Below are positions 13,480 to 20,890 of a stretch of 21,043 nt of DNA, piece by piece. How positions within the stretch are numbered: the stretch's first letter is position 1; each line of letters opens with the position of its first letter. Source of the DNA: CAYJLW01 sp964370965. Lineage in GTDB: Bacteria > Actinomycetota > Acidimicrobiia > UBA2766. The position numbers and the translations under genes are program-made. Under the pieces are notes generated by a model. It saw only the letters and a program-made list of their open reading frames with translations. It made no database searches and had not been told where the DNA came from. The DNA is taken from assembly GCA_964370965.1 (NCBI GenBank), contig CAYJLW010000072.1:1-21043 (forward strand). Direction: 5' to 3'.

Positions 13480-15402
13480 TCACCACCCCGGCCCGTAGCC
13501 GGCGACGTCCTCGGGGTCCGCGGGGAACGTGTCCCCCTTGGGCATGTCCGCCTGCGCCCTGGCCATGTCGGCGAACGCACCCAGGGGGCTCGCCGCCGCC
13601 CGCAGGCCGACGTCCTCGTCACCGTGGGTCTCGATGAGCCAGCGGCGCACGAGCGGGGCAAGATCCTCCGGGGGCCGCCCCGACGCCCTGGCATACGCCT
13701 TCACTATGCGGACGCCGTCGAGCCCGCTGCCCTGGTCGGCGGCGAGGGAGCGCAGAGCCCGGCCGGCGGCCCCGACCCCGACCCTCTCCGCAAGAACAAC
13801 GAACAGGTAGCCGGCTTTCGCCACCGCCATGTCGAAGGGCCCCCGGCCCGCACGCAGGAACGTGTCGGCCGGGCGGTCCGCGACTGTGTCGGGGGTGTCC
13901 CCGGTGCGCGCCGCCCGGTACTTGTCAGCCCACTCCTGGGACAGCGACGCCTCCGCGGCACCGGGACCGGCGATGGACTTCCACACGTCAGCCGCGCCCA
14001 ACTGGCGAAGGGCCTCGCGCAACGCAGGGTGAGCGACGGCGTCCACGGCCTCCCACCACTCGTTGGCCACCCCGGCGAAAAGGTCCTCGCGGTACCCGGC
14101 CTGCAGCGAACCCGGGCCCAGCAGCGGCGCCCCCCCGGAGAGCTCACCCTGCTCCAGGAGGACGACGTTGTCCGCGTAGATCGCCTCCGTGGTCCCCCGG
14201 AGGGCCAGGGCGACCACGACGGAGTCCCGCCAGCGCACCGACTCGTAGCTCTTCGAGAGGGCCGCCTTGGCGTACAGGGCCTGGCTGACGGCGTCACCGA
14301 TCGCGGGCCGCAGGGTGTCCAGGGCGAGGCCGGTGACGGCGAAGTCACCCTTGTGGCGGGTGACCTTCACGGCGTGGCGCATGAGCACGATCGGCAGAGC
14401 CCGGGCGCCGGCGAGGTCCTGCACGGCGACCGTGCGGCTGCCCTCCGCCCACTGCTCGCCGGCGTGGCCCCCGGCCGCCAGCGACCAGCCCCGCGGGAAG
14501 CTGAGGCGCAGCCGGACCAACGACGCCGGCCCCGACGAATCCGTGGCGGCCGGCTCCACGGGCTCGTCCTCCCATCCGTCCGGGCCGAGGCGCAGGGGGC
14601 GGGGGTACCAGTCGGTGAGGTAAAGGAGGCCCTCGCGGGAGAGCTGCGGGCGCAGCGTCGAGTCGGGCTCGGCGGTCAGGGCGCTGCGGAGATCCGCGAC
14701 GGGCGCCAACCGGTGGACGTCCAGGCGGAGGCGGAGGTCGACGCGGGCCTGCCCCCCGGGCTCCAACGGCCGCCGGAGCGGGACGACGATGCCGCCGCCT
14801 TCCCGGCGTGGCGTGACCCCCATCTCGTCGACGTCGGTCCCCAGCACCGTGACGCTGCCGTGGGCCAAGGGCGCGAGGACGTGGAGCCGGACCTCCCGGA
14901 GCCGCACGCTGGACGTGTTCTTGACGGCGATCCGCTCCGACACGAGGAGGCGACCCCGGACGGGATCGACGAAGGCCGCCAGGAAGATCACAGGGGCATC
15001 GCTCAGGTCGCGCGCTGCGCCGGCCCGGGTGCCCGGGGCGAGGCTCTCACCGAGCGGCCCCCGTCGCACGCTCTCCAGAGCGGCCGAGCGTATGTCGGCG
15101 GCGGTGCCCGCTGCCTCGGGGAAGTCGATGCGCGGCGTCCCCGAGGGCCGGCGGAGCGCCGAGAAGAGACCGGCGGCGCCCACGACCACGAGAGCCACGA
15201 CGACGAGCAACGCCACGGCGCGGGGCCGGCGGCGCAGGCGCCGGACGTCAGGGAGACGCAGCCTCCCCGCGGAAGGTCGCCCCCGCGGCGTGGGGCGGCG
15301 CCGGGCGCTCCAGCCCGGTGGGCGGTGGGCCGGCCGCTGACGCGACGCCCGCCCCGTGGGGGGAACGCGTGCGGGTCGCGTGGGTCCCGGAGTCGTCGTC
15401 AT
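13480..15402 (-). CDS. Membrane-anchored M1-peptidase-like protein lacking catalytic motifs
   Basis: I do not recognise a named family with certainty. The 640-residue product starts with about 60 Arg/Pro-rich residues, then one membrane helix (62-82), so most of the protein should lie outside the cytoplasm. Residues about 130-345 look like a beta-rich domain (VSERIAVKNTSSVRLREVRL, LLYLTDWYPRPL, LRLSFPRGWSLAAGG), resembling the N-terminal domain of M1 aminopeptidases. Residues about 370-590 are mostly helical and follow M1 order, ending in a segment like the M1 helix plus SGRPPEDLAPLVRRWLIET. Where HExxH would be expected there is GVANEWWEA (444-452), and no GxMEN or second zinc Glu is visible. 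I infer a degenerate, probably non-catalytic M1 relative. ATG 15402 lies 3 nt after the ruvB stop with TAGGA upstream, so it is coupled to ruvB. Confidence 0.75.
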   Translation of the reverse strand: MTTTPGPTRPARVPPTGRASRQRPAHRPPGWSARRRPTPRGRPSAGRLRLPDVRRLRRRPRAVALLVVVALVVVGAAGLFSALRRPSGTPRIDFPEAAGTAADIRSAALESVRRGPLGESLAPGTRAGAARDLSDAPVIFLAAFVDPVRGRLLVSERIAVKNTSSVRLREVRLHVLAPLAHGSVTVLGTDVDEMGVTPRREGGGIVVPLRRPLEPGGQARVDLRLRLDVHRLAPVADLRSALTAEPDSTLRPQLSREGLLYLTDWYPRPLRLGPDGWEDEPVEPAATDSSGPASLVRLRLSFPRGWSLAAGGHAGEQWAEGSRTVAVQDLAGARALPIVLMRHAVKVTRHKGDFAVTGLALDTLRPAIGDAVSQALYAKAALSKSYESVRWRDSVVVALALRGTTEAIYADNVVLLEQGELSGGAPLLGPGSLQAGYREDLFAGVANEWWEAVDAVAHPALREALRQLGAADVWKSIAGPGAAEASLSQEWADKYRAARTGDTPDTVADRPADTFLRAGRGPFDMAVAKAGYLFVVLAERVGVGAAGRALRSLAADQGSGLDGVRIVKAYARASGRPPEDLAPLVRRWLIETHGDEDVGLRAAASPLGAFADMARAQADMPKGDTFPADPEDVAGYGPGW

Positions 15403-15405
15403 GTC

Positions 15406-16452
15406 CTAGACCTCGAGTGCCTGCTGGGAGCCCACCGGCGGGGGCAGGCCCAGATGAGCGTACGCCGCCGGGGTCGCCACGCGCCCGCGCGGGGTGCGTT
15501 GCAGGTACGCCTGCTGCAGGAGGTACGGCTCCACGACGTCCTCGATCGTCGAGGGTTCCTCACCCACGTGCACGGCGAGCGCGGAAAGGCCCACGGGCCC
15601 GCCCCGGAAGACCCCCACGAGCACCGAGAGGAGAAGCCGGTCGGTGGGGTCGAGGCCGGCGCCGTCGATGCCGAAGAGCTCGAGGGCGTCGTGGGCCGTC
15701 TCGCGGTCGACGCTGCCGTCGCCCCGAACCTGGGCATAGTCGCGGACCCTGCGCAGGAGACGGTTGGCTACACGGGGAGTGCCCCGGGCCCGCCCGGCTA
15801 CCTCGGCGGCGCCCTCTTCAGTCGTGGCCACGCCCATGATCGCGGCAGACCGGCGCACGATGGCAGCGAGTTCGGGGACGCCGTAGTAGTCGAGGCGGGC
15901 GACGAAGCCGAAGCGGTCGCGCAGCGGGGAGGTGAGAAGGCCGGCTCGCGTGGTGGCGCCCACGAGCGTGAACGGGGGGAGGTCGAGGCGGATGGTGCGG
16001 GCTGTGGGCCCCTTGCCCACGACGACGTCGATCCCGAAGTCTTCCATCGCCGGGTACAGGACCTCCTCGACGACCCGGGGAAGGCGGTGGATCTCGTCCA
16101 CGAAGAGCACGTCGCCGGGCTCCAGGTTCATCAGGATGGCAGCGAGGTCACCGGGACGTTCCAGAACCGGCCCCGACGTCTGGCGCAGAGCGACGCCACC
16201 CTCGGCGGCAACGATGTGGGCCAGGGTGGTCTTGCCCAGGCCGGGGGGGCCACAGAGCAGGACGTGGTCGAGAGGCTCAGCGCGGGCCCGGGCGGCGTCG
16301 ACGAGGATGCCGAGGCGCTCGCGAAGGCCGACCTGACCGGCGAAGTCGCTCAACGACCGGGGCCGCAGGGCGCGCTCGGCGGGATCGGGCGCGGCGTCGG
16401 CATCGGCGCCGGCGAGGCCGGGGGCTGCGGCCTCGGCGACGGGCTCGCTCAC
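15406..16452 (-). CDS. ruvB: Holliday junction branch-migration ATPase RuvB
   Basis: RuvB is the hexameric AAA+ motor that pulls DNA through RuvA-bound Holliday junctions. The 348-residue product has a ~25-residue Ala/Asp-rich N-terminal extension, then RPRSLSDFAGQ, Walker A GPPGLGKT (68-75), Walker B LFVDEIHRL (116-124), sensor 1 LVGATTRAG (163-171), SPLRDRFG with the likely arginine finger, and the C-terminal winged-helix region ending VEPYLLQQAYLQRTPRGR. The start is GTG 16452, overlapping the ruvA stop as GTGA. The stop lies 3 nt before the M1-like gene. All catalytic elements look intact. Confidence 0.97.
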   Translation of the reverse strand: MSEPVAEAAAPGLAGADADAAPDPAERALRPRSLSDFAGQVGLRERLGILVDAARARAEPLDHVLLCGPPGLGKTTLAHIVAAEGGVALRQTSGPVLERPGDLAAILMNLEPGDVLFVDEIHRLPRVVEEVLYPAMEDFGIDVVVGKGPTARTIRLDLPPFTLVGATTRAGLLTSPLRDRFGFVARLDYYGVPELAAIVRRSAAIMGVATTEEGAAEVAGRARGTPRVANRLLRRVRDYAQVRGDGSVDRETAHDALELFGIDGAGLDPTDRLLLSVLVGVFRGGPVGLSALAVHVGEEPSTIEDVVEPYLLQQAYLQRTPRGRVATPAAYAHLGLPPPVGSQQALEV

Positions 16453-17012
16453 ACCCCGCTCCCGAGCAGACGCAGGGCCTCGCGCAGCAGCGCTCCGGTG
16501 TCGTCGCCCGAAGGGAGCCCGCCCAGGACCCGGCTCACCTCTCGCTCCGCGTAGCCGAGGCCGAGCAGAGCCTCGCGGACGTCGCCGCTGGGGCCCGCTC
16601 CCGCGTTCGCCGCCGCGGCCCCGAGCCTGGGAGCGAGCTCGAAGATGAGCTTCTCCGCCGAGCGACGCCCCACACCCGGAACCAGACTGAGGGTGTCCAC
16701 GTCAGCGGTCCGGACGGCTTCCGCGACACGGTCGGGGGAGAGCACCGACAGGCAGGCGAGGGCCACCTTGGGACCGACGCCGTTGCAGGCGAGGAGGAGT
16801 TCGAAGAGGTCGCGCTCGGCCACCGTGGGGAACCCGTAGAGGGCGAGGGCGTCTTCACGGACGTGGAGGTGGGTGTGGAGGACGACGTCGTCGCCCACCG
16901 GGGGGAGGGCCCGCCCCGGCGCCACAGCCACCCGGTAGCCCACGCCGGCGACGTCGACGACCGCGTCTCGGCCGGTGAAGGCGACGAGCGTGCCCCGGAG
17001 GCGACCGATCAC
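16449..17012 (-). CDS. ruvA: Holliday junction DNA-binding protein RuvA
   Basis: RuvA tetramers hold the junction in square-planar form and load RuvB. The 187-residue product shows VIGRLRGTLV at the OB-fold start, VREDALALYGF (51-61) with the acidic-pin Glu-Asp pair, two helix-hairpin-helix motifs (ACNGVGPKVALACL, 75-88; LVPGVGRRSAEKLI, 110-123), and a C-terminal RuvB-binding domain (about 143-187) after an Ala/Gly linker. The start is GTG 17012, overlapping the ruvC stop as GTGA. The longer open frame to 17516 is an out-of-frame copy of ruvC and is not used. Confidence 0.96.
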   Translation of the reverse strand: MIGRLRGTLVAFTGRDAVVDVAGVGYRVAVAPGRALPPVGDDVVLHTHLHVREDALALYGFPTVAERDLFELLLACNGVGPKVALACLSVLSPDRVAEAVRTADVDTLSLVPGVGRRSAEKLIFELAPRLGAAAANAGAGPSGDVREALLGLGYAEREVSRVLGGLPSGDDTGALLREALRLLGSGV

Positions 17013-17566
17013 CGGGTCGCCTCGGCGATGGCGGCCCGCAGGCGAGCGGAACCGACCGCAGGGGCGGACGTCGCCTCGGCGGTCGCGGCAGCGAGGGGGC
17101 CGGCGGCGGCGTGGCAGAGGGCGAGGGCGAGGGCGTCCGCGGCGTCGGTGGGGGGAGCCTCCGGGAGTCCGAGGAAGCGGGTCACGGCGCTGCGCATCTG
17201 CGCCTTGTCGGCCCCGCCGAAGCCCGCCACGGCGGACTTCACCTGCGTGGGGGCATACGAAGTCACGGAGACCCCGCGACGGGCACAGACGAGAAGCGCC
17301 ACGCCGGCCGCCTGGCCGGTGGCCATCGCCGTGCGCACGTTGACGTTGAACAGCACCTTCTCGATGGCGACGGCACCGGGACGCTCTCGGACGAGCACCT
17401 CCTCGAGACCATCGGCGAGGCCCAGGAGCCGGCGCTCCACGGCGAGGTCGGCGGGCGTGGAGAGGACGCCGTGACCCAGCCAGGCCGGTCGCCGACCGGC
17501 CTGCACCGCCCCCCACCCGCAGCGTGTGAGCCCGGGGTCGAGACCTAGGATCACTGACTCGAACAT
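17009..17566 (-). CDS. ruvC: Holliday junction resolvase RuvC
   Basis: RuvC is the dimeric Mg-dependent endonuclease that cuts Holliday junctions. The 185-residue product has the four catalytic acids of the RNase H-like fold in their usual places: Asp10 in LGLDPGLTRCGWG, Glu69 in AIEKVLFN, and Asp141 and Asp144 in PTDAADALALALCH. The C-terminal ~30 residues are an Ala-rich extension. The start is ATG 17566, which adds a few residues (MFESV) before the usual N-terminus; AGGGTAG lies upstream. The stop overlaps ruvA (GTGA). It is 42 nt downstream of yebC. Confidence 0.97.
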   Translation of the reverse strand: MFESVILGLDPGLTRCGWGAVQAGRRPAWLGHGVLSTPADLAVERRLLGLADGLEEVLVRERPGAVAIEKVLFNVNVRTAMATGQAAGVALLVCARRGVSVTSYAPTQVKSAVAGFGGADKAQMRSAVTRFLGLPEAPPTDAADALALALCHAAAGPLAAATAEATSAPAVGSARLRAAIAEATR

Positions 17567-17579
17567 GCGTTCTACCCTA

Positions 17580-17604
17580 CCCCCCTGCGGAGAGCATGTG
17601 GGGG
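17580..17604 (-). terminator. Possible hairpin between yebC and ruvC
   Basis: A run of six C (17580-17585) and GGGGG (17600-17604) can pair, extended inside by TGC (17586-17588) with GCA (17594-17596) around a GGAGA loop and a 3-nt bulge. It lies in the 42-nt gap after the yebC stop. No U-tract follows. It could partly separate pdxST-yebC from ruvCAB, but this is weak evidence. Confidence 0.25.
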
Positions 17605-17608
17605 ACCC

Positions 17609-18355
17609 CTACCCGAGAGAGGCGAGGATCTCCTCGGAGATGTCGAAGTCCGCGTAGACGTCCTGGACGTCGTCGAGGTCCTCGAGGGCGTCGACGAGCT
17701 TGAGGACCTTGGGGGCCTCCTTCTCCGTCACCGCAGTCGTGGCGGTGGGAAGCATCGTGACGTCGGCAGAGTCATAGGCGATGCCCGCGACGTCGAGGGC
17801 GGCCCTCACGCTGTTCAGGTCTCCGGGACCGCAGCGGACCTCGAAGCCCGTCTCGCCCCCTTCGATGTCCTCGGCGCCGGCGTCGATCGCAACCTCGAAG
17901 AGCCGCTCCTCGTCGGCGGCGCCGGCGGGCACGGCGAGCACGCCCTTCTTCTCGAACTTCCATCCCACCGAGCCGGGCTCGCCCAGATTCCCGCCGTTCT
18001 TGGAGAACGTGGAGCGGATCTCCGCAGCGCAGCGGTTCCGATTGTCGGTGAGGGCCGACACGTAGATCGCCACCCCCGCCGGCCCGTAGCCCTCGTAGTG
18101 CACGGCCTCGTAGGTGACACCCTCTATGTCGCCCGTGCCCCGCTTGATGGCCCGCTGGATCGTGTCCACGGGAATCGAGGCGTCCCGGGCCTTCGCCACG
18201 GCCGTCGCCAGCGTGGGGTTCGCCTCCGGGTCGCCGCCGCCCTCCCGGGCGGCCACCTCGACGAAGCGCAGGACCTTCCCGAAGAGCTTGCCCCGGGCGG
18301 CGTCCTTCGCCCCCTTCTTGTGCTTGATCGTCGCCCACTTGCTGTGACCGCTCAT
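17609..18355 (-). CDS. yebC: YebC/PmpR family protein (TACO1 homologue)
   Basis: The 248-residue product has the family start MSGHSKWATIKHKKGAKDA, then GKLFGKVLRFVEVAAREGGG, NPTLATAVAKARDASIP, YEGYGPAGVAIYV, LTDNRNRCAAEIR, and FSKNGGNLGEPGSVGWKF. The C-terminal domain ends in an acidic stretch (ALEDLDDVQDVYADFDI). Older annotation calls these transcription regulators; recent work on bacterial YebC and mitochondrial TACO1 supports a role in relieving ribosome stalling at polyproline. The ATG start has GAGG five nt upstream. Lying between pdxT and ruvC is a classic actinobacterial arrangement. The gene is complete. Confidence 0.95.
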   Translation of the reverse strand: MSGHSKWATIKHKKGAKDAARGKLFGKVLRFVEVAAREGGGDPEANPTLATAVAKARDASIPVDTIQRAIKRGTGDIEGVTYEAVHYEGYGPAGVAIYVSALTDNRNRCAAEIRSTFSKNGGNLGEPGSVGWKFEKKGVLAVPAGAADEERLFEVAIDAGAEDIEGGETGFEVRCGPGDLNSVRAALDVAGIAYDSADVTMLPTATTAVTEKEAPKVLKLVDALEDLDDVQDVYADFDISEEILASLG

Positions 18356-18382
18356 GACGTCCTCGTCTCTCAGGCCCTGGTG

Positions 18383-18961
18383 TCAGACGTTGATCCCGGC
18401 GAGAAAGCCCTCGTGCACCCGCCGGTCGCCGGTCAGCTCCGGGTGGAAGGCGCACAGCGTGGCGGCGCCGTCCCGGGCCATGACGGCCCTCCCATTCTGC
18501 CAGGCGAGCACGTCCACCCCCCGCCCCCACGACTCGATCCAGGGCGCCCGGACGAACACGGCAGGGAAGGGCGGCCCCTGCATGGCGGCGACCTCGACGT
18601 CGTCCTCGAAGGACTCGATCTGGCGGCCGAAGGCGTTGCGGCGCACCGTGACGTCGGCCGTGCCCAGCACCGTCTGGCCCGGGTAGGGGGGATCGACGAT
18701 CTCGCGGGCGAGCAGTACCACGCCGGCACACGTGGCGAGCACCGGGAGGCCGTCCTCGAGAAGCGTGCGCAGGGGGTCCAGGAGGCCCGTGGAGACGAGG
18801 AGCTTGCCCATCGTCGTGGATTCCCCGCCGGGCAGGACGACGCCGTCGACGCCGGCGAGATCCTCGGGGAGGCGGACCTCGACCACGTCGACGCCGCATC
18901 CGCAGAGCGCGTCCGCGTGGAGACGGAAGCCCCCTTGGAGGGCGAGGACACCGATGCGCAC
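18383..18961 (-). CDS. pdxT: Glutaminase subunit PdxT of pyridoxal 5'-phosphate synthase
   Basis: PdxT is a class I amidotransferase that supplies ammonia from glutamine to PdxS. The 192-residue product shows IGVLALQG (3-10), PGGESTT (44-50), the nucleophile Cys78 in ATCAGVVLLA, VRRNAFGRQIESFE (106-119), FVRAPWIE, and His173/Glu175 in FHPELTGD. The conserved early R-E-H is RLH here (13-15), keeping the His. The start is GTG 18961, giving the N-terminus VRIGVLALQG that matches relatives. GGAGG directly abuts this GTG, which is unusually tight spacing, and only 8 nt separate it from the pdxS stop, so coupling is likely. The frame further upstream lies inside pdxS and is not used. Confidence 0.94.
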   Translation of the reverse strand: MRIGVLALQGGFRLHADALCGCGVDVVEVRLPEDLAGVDGVVLPGGESTTMGKLLVSTGLLDPLRTLLEDGLPVLATCAGVVLLAREIVDPPYPGQTVLGTADVTVRRNAFGRQIESFEDDVEVAAMQGPPFPAVFVRAPWIESWGRGVDVLAWQNGRAVMARDGAATLCAFHPELTGDRRVHEGFLAGINV

Positions 18962-18969
18962 CTCCGGGG

Positions 18970-19857
18970 CTACCAGCCGCGGCCCGCGAGCCGCTCCGCA
19001 GTCGGGATGTCGGAGATGTTGATGCCGACCATCGCCTCTCCGAGGTTGCGGCTCACCTTCGCCACGACGTCGGCGTTCCGGAAGTGGGTCGTGGCCTCGA
19101 CGACGGCCCGGGCGCGCACCGCAGGGTCGCCGGACTTGAAGATCCCCGAACCCACGAAGACCGCCTCGGCGCCGATCTGCATCACCAGGGAGGCGTCGGC
19201 GGGCGTGGCGATGCCCCCGGCGCAGAACATGGGCACCGGTAGCCAACCTGTCTCGTGAACCTCGCGCACCAGGTCGTAGGGTGCACCGAGTCGCTTCGCC
19301 TCGCTCATGAGCTCGCCCTCGTCAAGCGTCCGGATGCGGCGCATGTCGCCGATGATCGAGCGGAGGTGGCGGACGGCTTCGACGACGTCGCCCGAGCCGG
19401 CCTCGCCCTTGGAACGGATCATCGCCGCCCCCTCACCGATGCGCCGCAGCGCCTCCCCGAGGTTCGTGGCGCCGCACACGAAGGGCACGCTGAACGCCCA
19501 CTTGTCGACGTGGTTCGCCTCGTCGGCGGGCGTAAGGACCTCGGACTCGTCGACGTAGTCGACGCCGAGGGACTGCAGGACCTGCGCCTCGGCGAAGTGG
19601 CCGATACGGCACTTGGCCATGACCGGGATCGAGACCACCTCCATGATCTCCTCGATCATCGTGGGGTCCGACATGCGGGCGACACCGCCCTGGGACCGGA
19701 TGTCCGCGGGTACTCGCTCGAGGGCCATCACGGCGCAGGCACCGGCGTCCTCGGCAATTCGGGCGTGCTCGGCGGTGACGACGTCCATGATGACGCCGCC
19801 CTTCAGCATCTCGGCGAGGCCGCGCTTGACGCGGACACCGCCGCGTTCAGCTCCCAT
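18970..19857 (-). CDS. pdxS: Pyridoxal 5'-phosphate synthase subunit PdxS
   Basis: PdxS builds PLP from ribose 5-phosphate, glyceraldehyde 3-phosphate and PdxT-derived ammonia (DXP-independent route). The 295-residue product is a TIM barrel with KRGLAEMLKGGVIMDV (Asp25), ALERVPADIRSQGGVARM (45-62), VMAKCRIGHFAEAQ with the catalytic Lys82, DYVDESEVLTPADE, IRSKGEAGSGD with the second lysine Lys150, and GGIATPADA. The start is ATG 19857, six nt after a perfect GGAGGA. It is the first gene of the long minus-strand run and faces the zinc-ribbon gene divergently. No MocR-type PdxR regulator is in view. Confidence 0.97.
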   Translation of the reverse strand: MGAERGGVRVKRGLAEMLKGGVIMDVVTAEHARIAEDAGACAVMALERVPADIRSQGGVARMSDPTMIEEIMEVVSIPVMAKCRIGHFAEAQVLQSLGVDYVDESEVLTPADEANHVDKWAFSVPFVCGATNLGEALRRIGEGAAMIRSKGEAGSGDVVEAVRHLRSIIGDMRRIRTLDEGELMSEAKRLGAPYDLVREVHETGWLPVPMFCAGGIATPADASLVMQIGAEAVFVGSGIFKSGDPAVRARAVVEATTHFRNADVVAKVSRNLGEAMVGINISDIPTAERLAGRGW

Positions 19858-19863
19858 GGGGAA

Positions 19864-19869
19864 TCCTCC
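19864..19869 (-). promoter_or_regulatory. Ribosome-binding site of pdxS
   Basis: On the minus strand GGAGGA lies 6 nt before the ATG at 19857. It fixes the start against the longer open frame that runs to 19980. Confidence 0.85.
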
Positions 19870-19885
19870 GTCTTCGTCTCGGCCG

Positions 19886-19891
19886 ATTGTA
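19886..19891 (-). promoter_or_regulatory. Candidate -10 element of the pdxS promoter
   Basis: TACAAT on the minus strand matches the -10 consensus at five of six positions, in otherwise very GC-rich DNA. It would give a start of transcription near 19879 and a leader of about 20 nt that includes GGAGGA. No good -35 hexamer is visible 16-18 nt upstream, as is common in actinobacterial promoters. Confidence 0.45.
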
Positions 19892-19920
19892 CGTCCCCGG
19901 CCCGAACCGCCCCCACCGGG

Positions 19921-19947
19921 GCCGGCGGAGTGACGGGCCCCGCCGGC
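19921..19947. promoter_or_regulatory. Perfect 8-bp inverted repeat in the pdxS / zinc-ribbon divergent region
   Basis: GCCGGCGG (19921-19928) and CCGCCGGC (19940-19947) are exact reverse complements with an 11-nt spacer. An alternative pairing of GGGGCC (19918-19923) with GGCCCC (19936-19941) competes with it. It lies upstream of the candidate pdxS -10. It may be an operator or simply GC-rich chance structure. Confidence 0.3.
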
Positions 19948-20037
19948 ACGCTGAGCGCCGCCGGGCGCGGAGCATCCCACAGAGCCTCATGACGACGCCC
20001 CGCGTGCCGATCGGGGCGGGGAGACAAGAGGACTCCC

Positions 20038-20886
20038 ATGCCTGCATGCCGGCGCTGCAACGCTCCCACCCCGACCGACACCGACGGCTGCCCCAGGTGC
20101 CACGCCCTCGGCGCCCTCCTCGCCCAGGGCGGAGCGGGCGCGACTCCCCCCCCGACGCCGCCTCCCCCGTCAGGGCCCGCTGCGTCCGAGGTGGCCGCCA
20201 CCGTTGCGGTGTACCAGCCCTCGGGCGGCTGGGCCGGTGAGATCCTGCCCGCGGGAGCGCCCCCTCCCCCGGCGCGCGTCAAGGTCCAGATTCCCCGCTC
20301 GCGGCGCCAGAGCCGTTCCTCCGCCTGGGCGGTGCCCGTCGCTCTCCTCCTCGCCGCCCTCAGCGCCGTCGCCGGCTACTGGGGCGTACCCCGGCTCCTG
20401 GACATGGCCGCCTCGAGCGGGACGGGGAAAGGCATCGCCGTTCCCGGCACCGACCTCGTCGTCGACGTCCCCGGCGGGTGGGAGGCCGAGGCCATGGACA
20501 AGAGCCCCGCCTTCATGGCCGGGTTCACGTCCGCGGCCGCCGGCCTGGACCCGAAAGGGACGATCTACCACCGCGGGAACGACGTCCTCTTCGTCGCCGG
20601 AGTGAGCCTCCCGCCCGGTACCGCCACACCGGGGTTCTCGGACCCCCAGTTCGCCCAGGGGGGCCAGTTCGGCGGCGTCACTGTGCGGCCCGTGAAGAAC
20701 CCCGTCGGCCCCGCCCTGGAGCTCTCCGGGGAGATGTCCAGCGGACCGGTCAGCGTCGCCGTGCAGATGACGATCATCCGCCGCGGCAACAGCATCGTGA
20801 TGATCGGTGCCGGCGCCGAGGACTCGCTCACCGGAGACAAGCTGGAGACCTACGAGACGGTCTTGAAGAGCCTCCGGGAGAAGTAG
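20038..20886 (+). CDS. Zinc-ribbon single-pass membrane protein of unknown function
   Basis: The 282-residue product begins with a small zinc ribbon (Cys4-x2-Cys7 and Cys18-x2-Cys21), then a Pro/Ala/Gly-rich linker with two proline clusters (37-44 and 75-78), a basic stretch (RSRRQSR), one membrane helix (about 96-117) and a ~165-residue C-terminal domain. That domain opens with VPGTDLVVDVPGGWEAE and ends with IIRRGNSIVMIGAGAED, a beta-rich pattern I can compare only loosely to PsbP/DUF1795-like folds. The basic side faces the cytoplasm, so the zinc ribbon is inside and the C-terminal domain outside. The ATG at 20038 follows AAGAGGA with 5-6 nt spacing. It is divergent from pdxS and followed by strong hairpins, so it is probably monocistronic. 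Zinc ribbon plus helix plus external domain is a common actinobacterial layout, but no function is established. Confidence 0.85.
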   Translation: MPACRRCNAPTPTDTDGCPRCHALGALLAQGGAGATPPPTPPPPSGPAASEVAATVAVYQPSGGWAGEILPAGAPPPPARVKVQIPRSRRQSRSSAWAVPVALLLAALSAVAGYWGVPRLLDMAASSGTGKGIAVPGTDLVVDVPGGWEAEAMDKSPAFMAGFTSAAAGLDPKGTIYHRGNDVLFVAGVSLPPGTATPGFSDPQFAQGGQFGGVTVRPVKNPVGPALELSGEMSSGPVSVAVQMTIIRRGNSIVMIGAGAEDSLTGDKLETYETVLKSLREK

Positions 20887-20890
20887 AGAC

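Noticed and set aside
13192..16554. A plus-strand open frame of 1120 codons opposite yajC, the M1-like gene and ruvB
   Set aside because: It is antisense to well-supported genes, has an Arg/Gly/Pro/His-rich composition without any domain, and is expected where third-position GC is very high and stop codons are rare.
18962..19246. N-terminal extension of PdxT into pdxS
   Set aside because: Off-frame reading of pdxS. The glutaminase fold begins at VRIGVLALQG.
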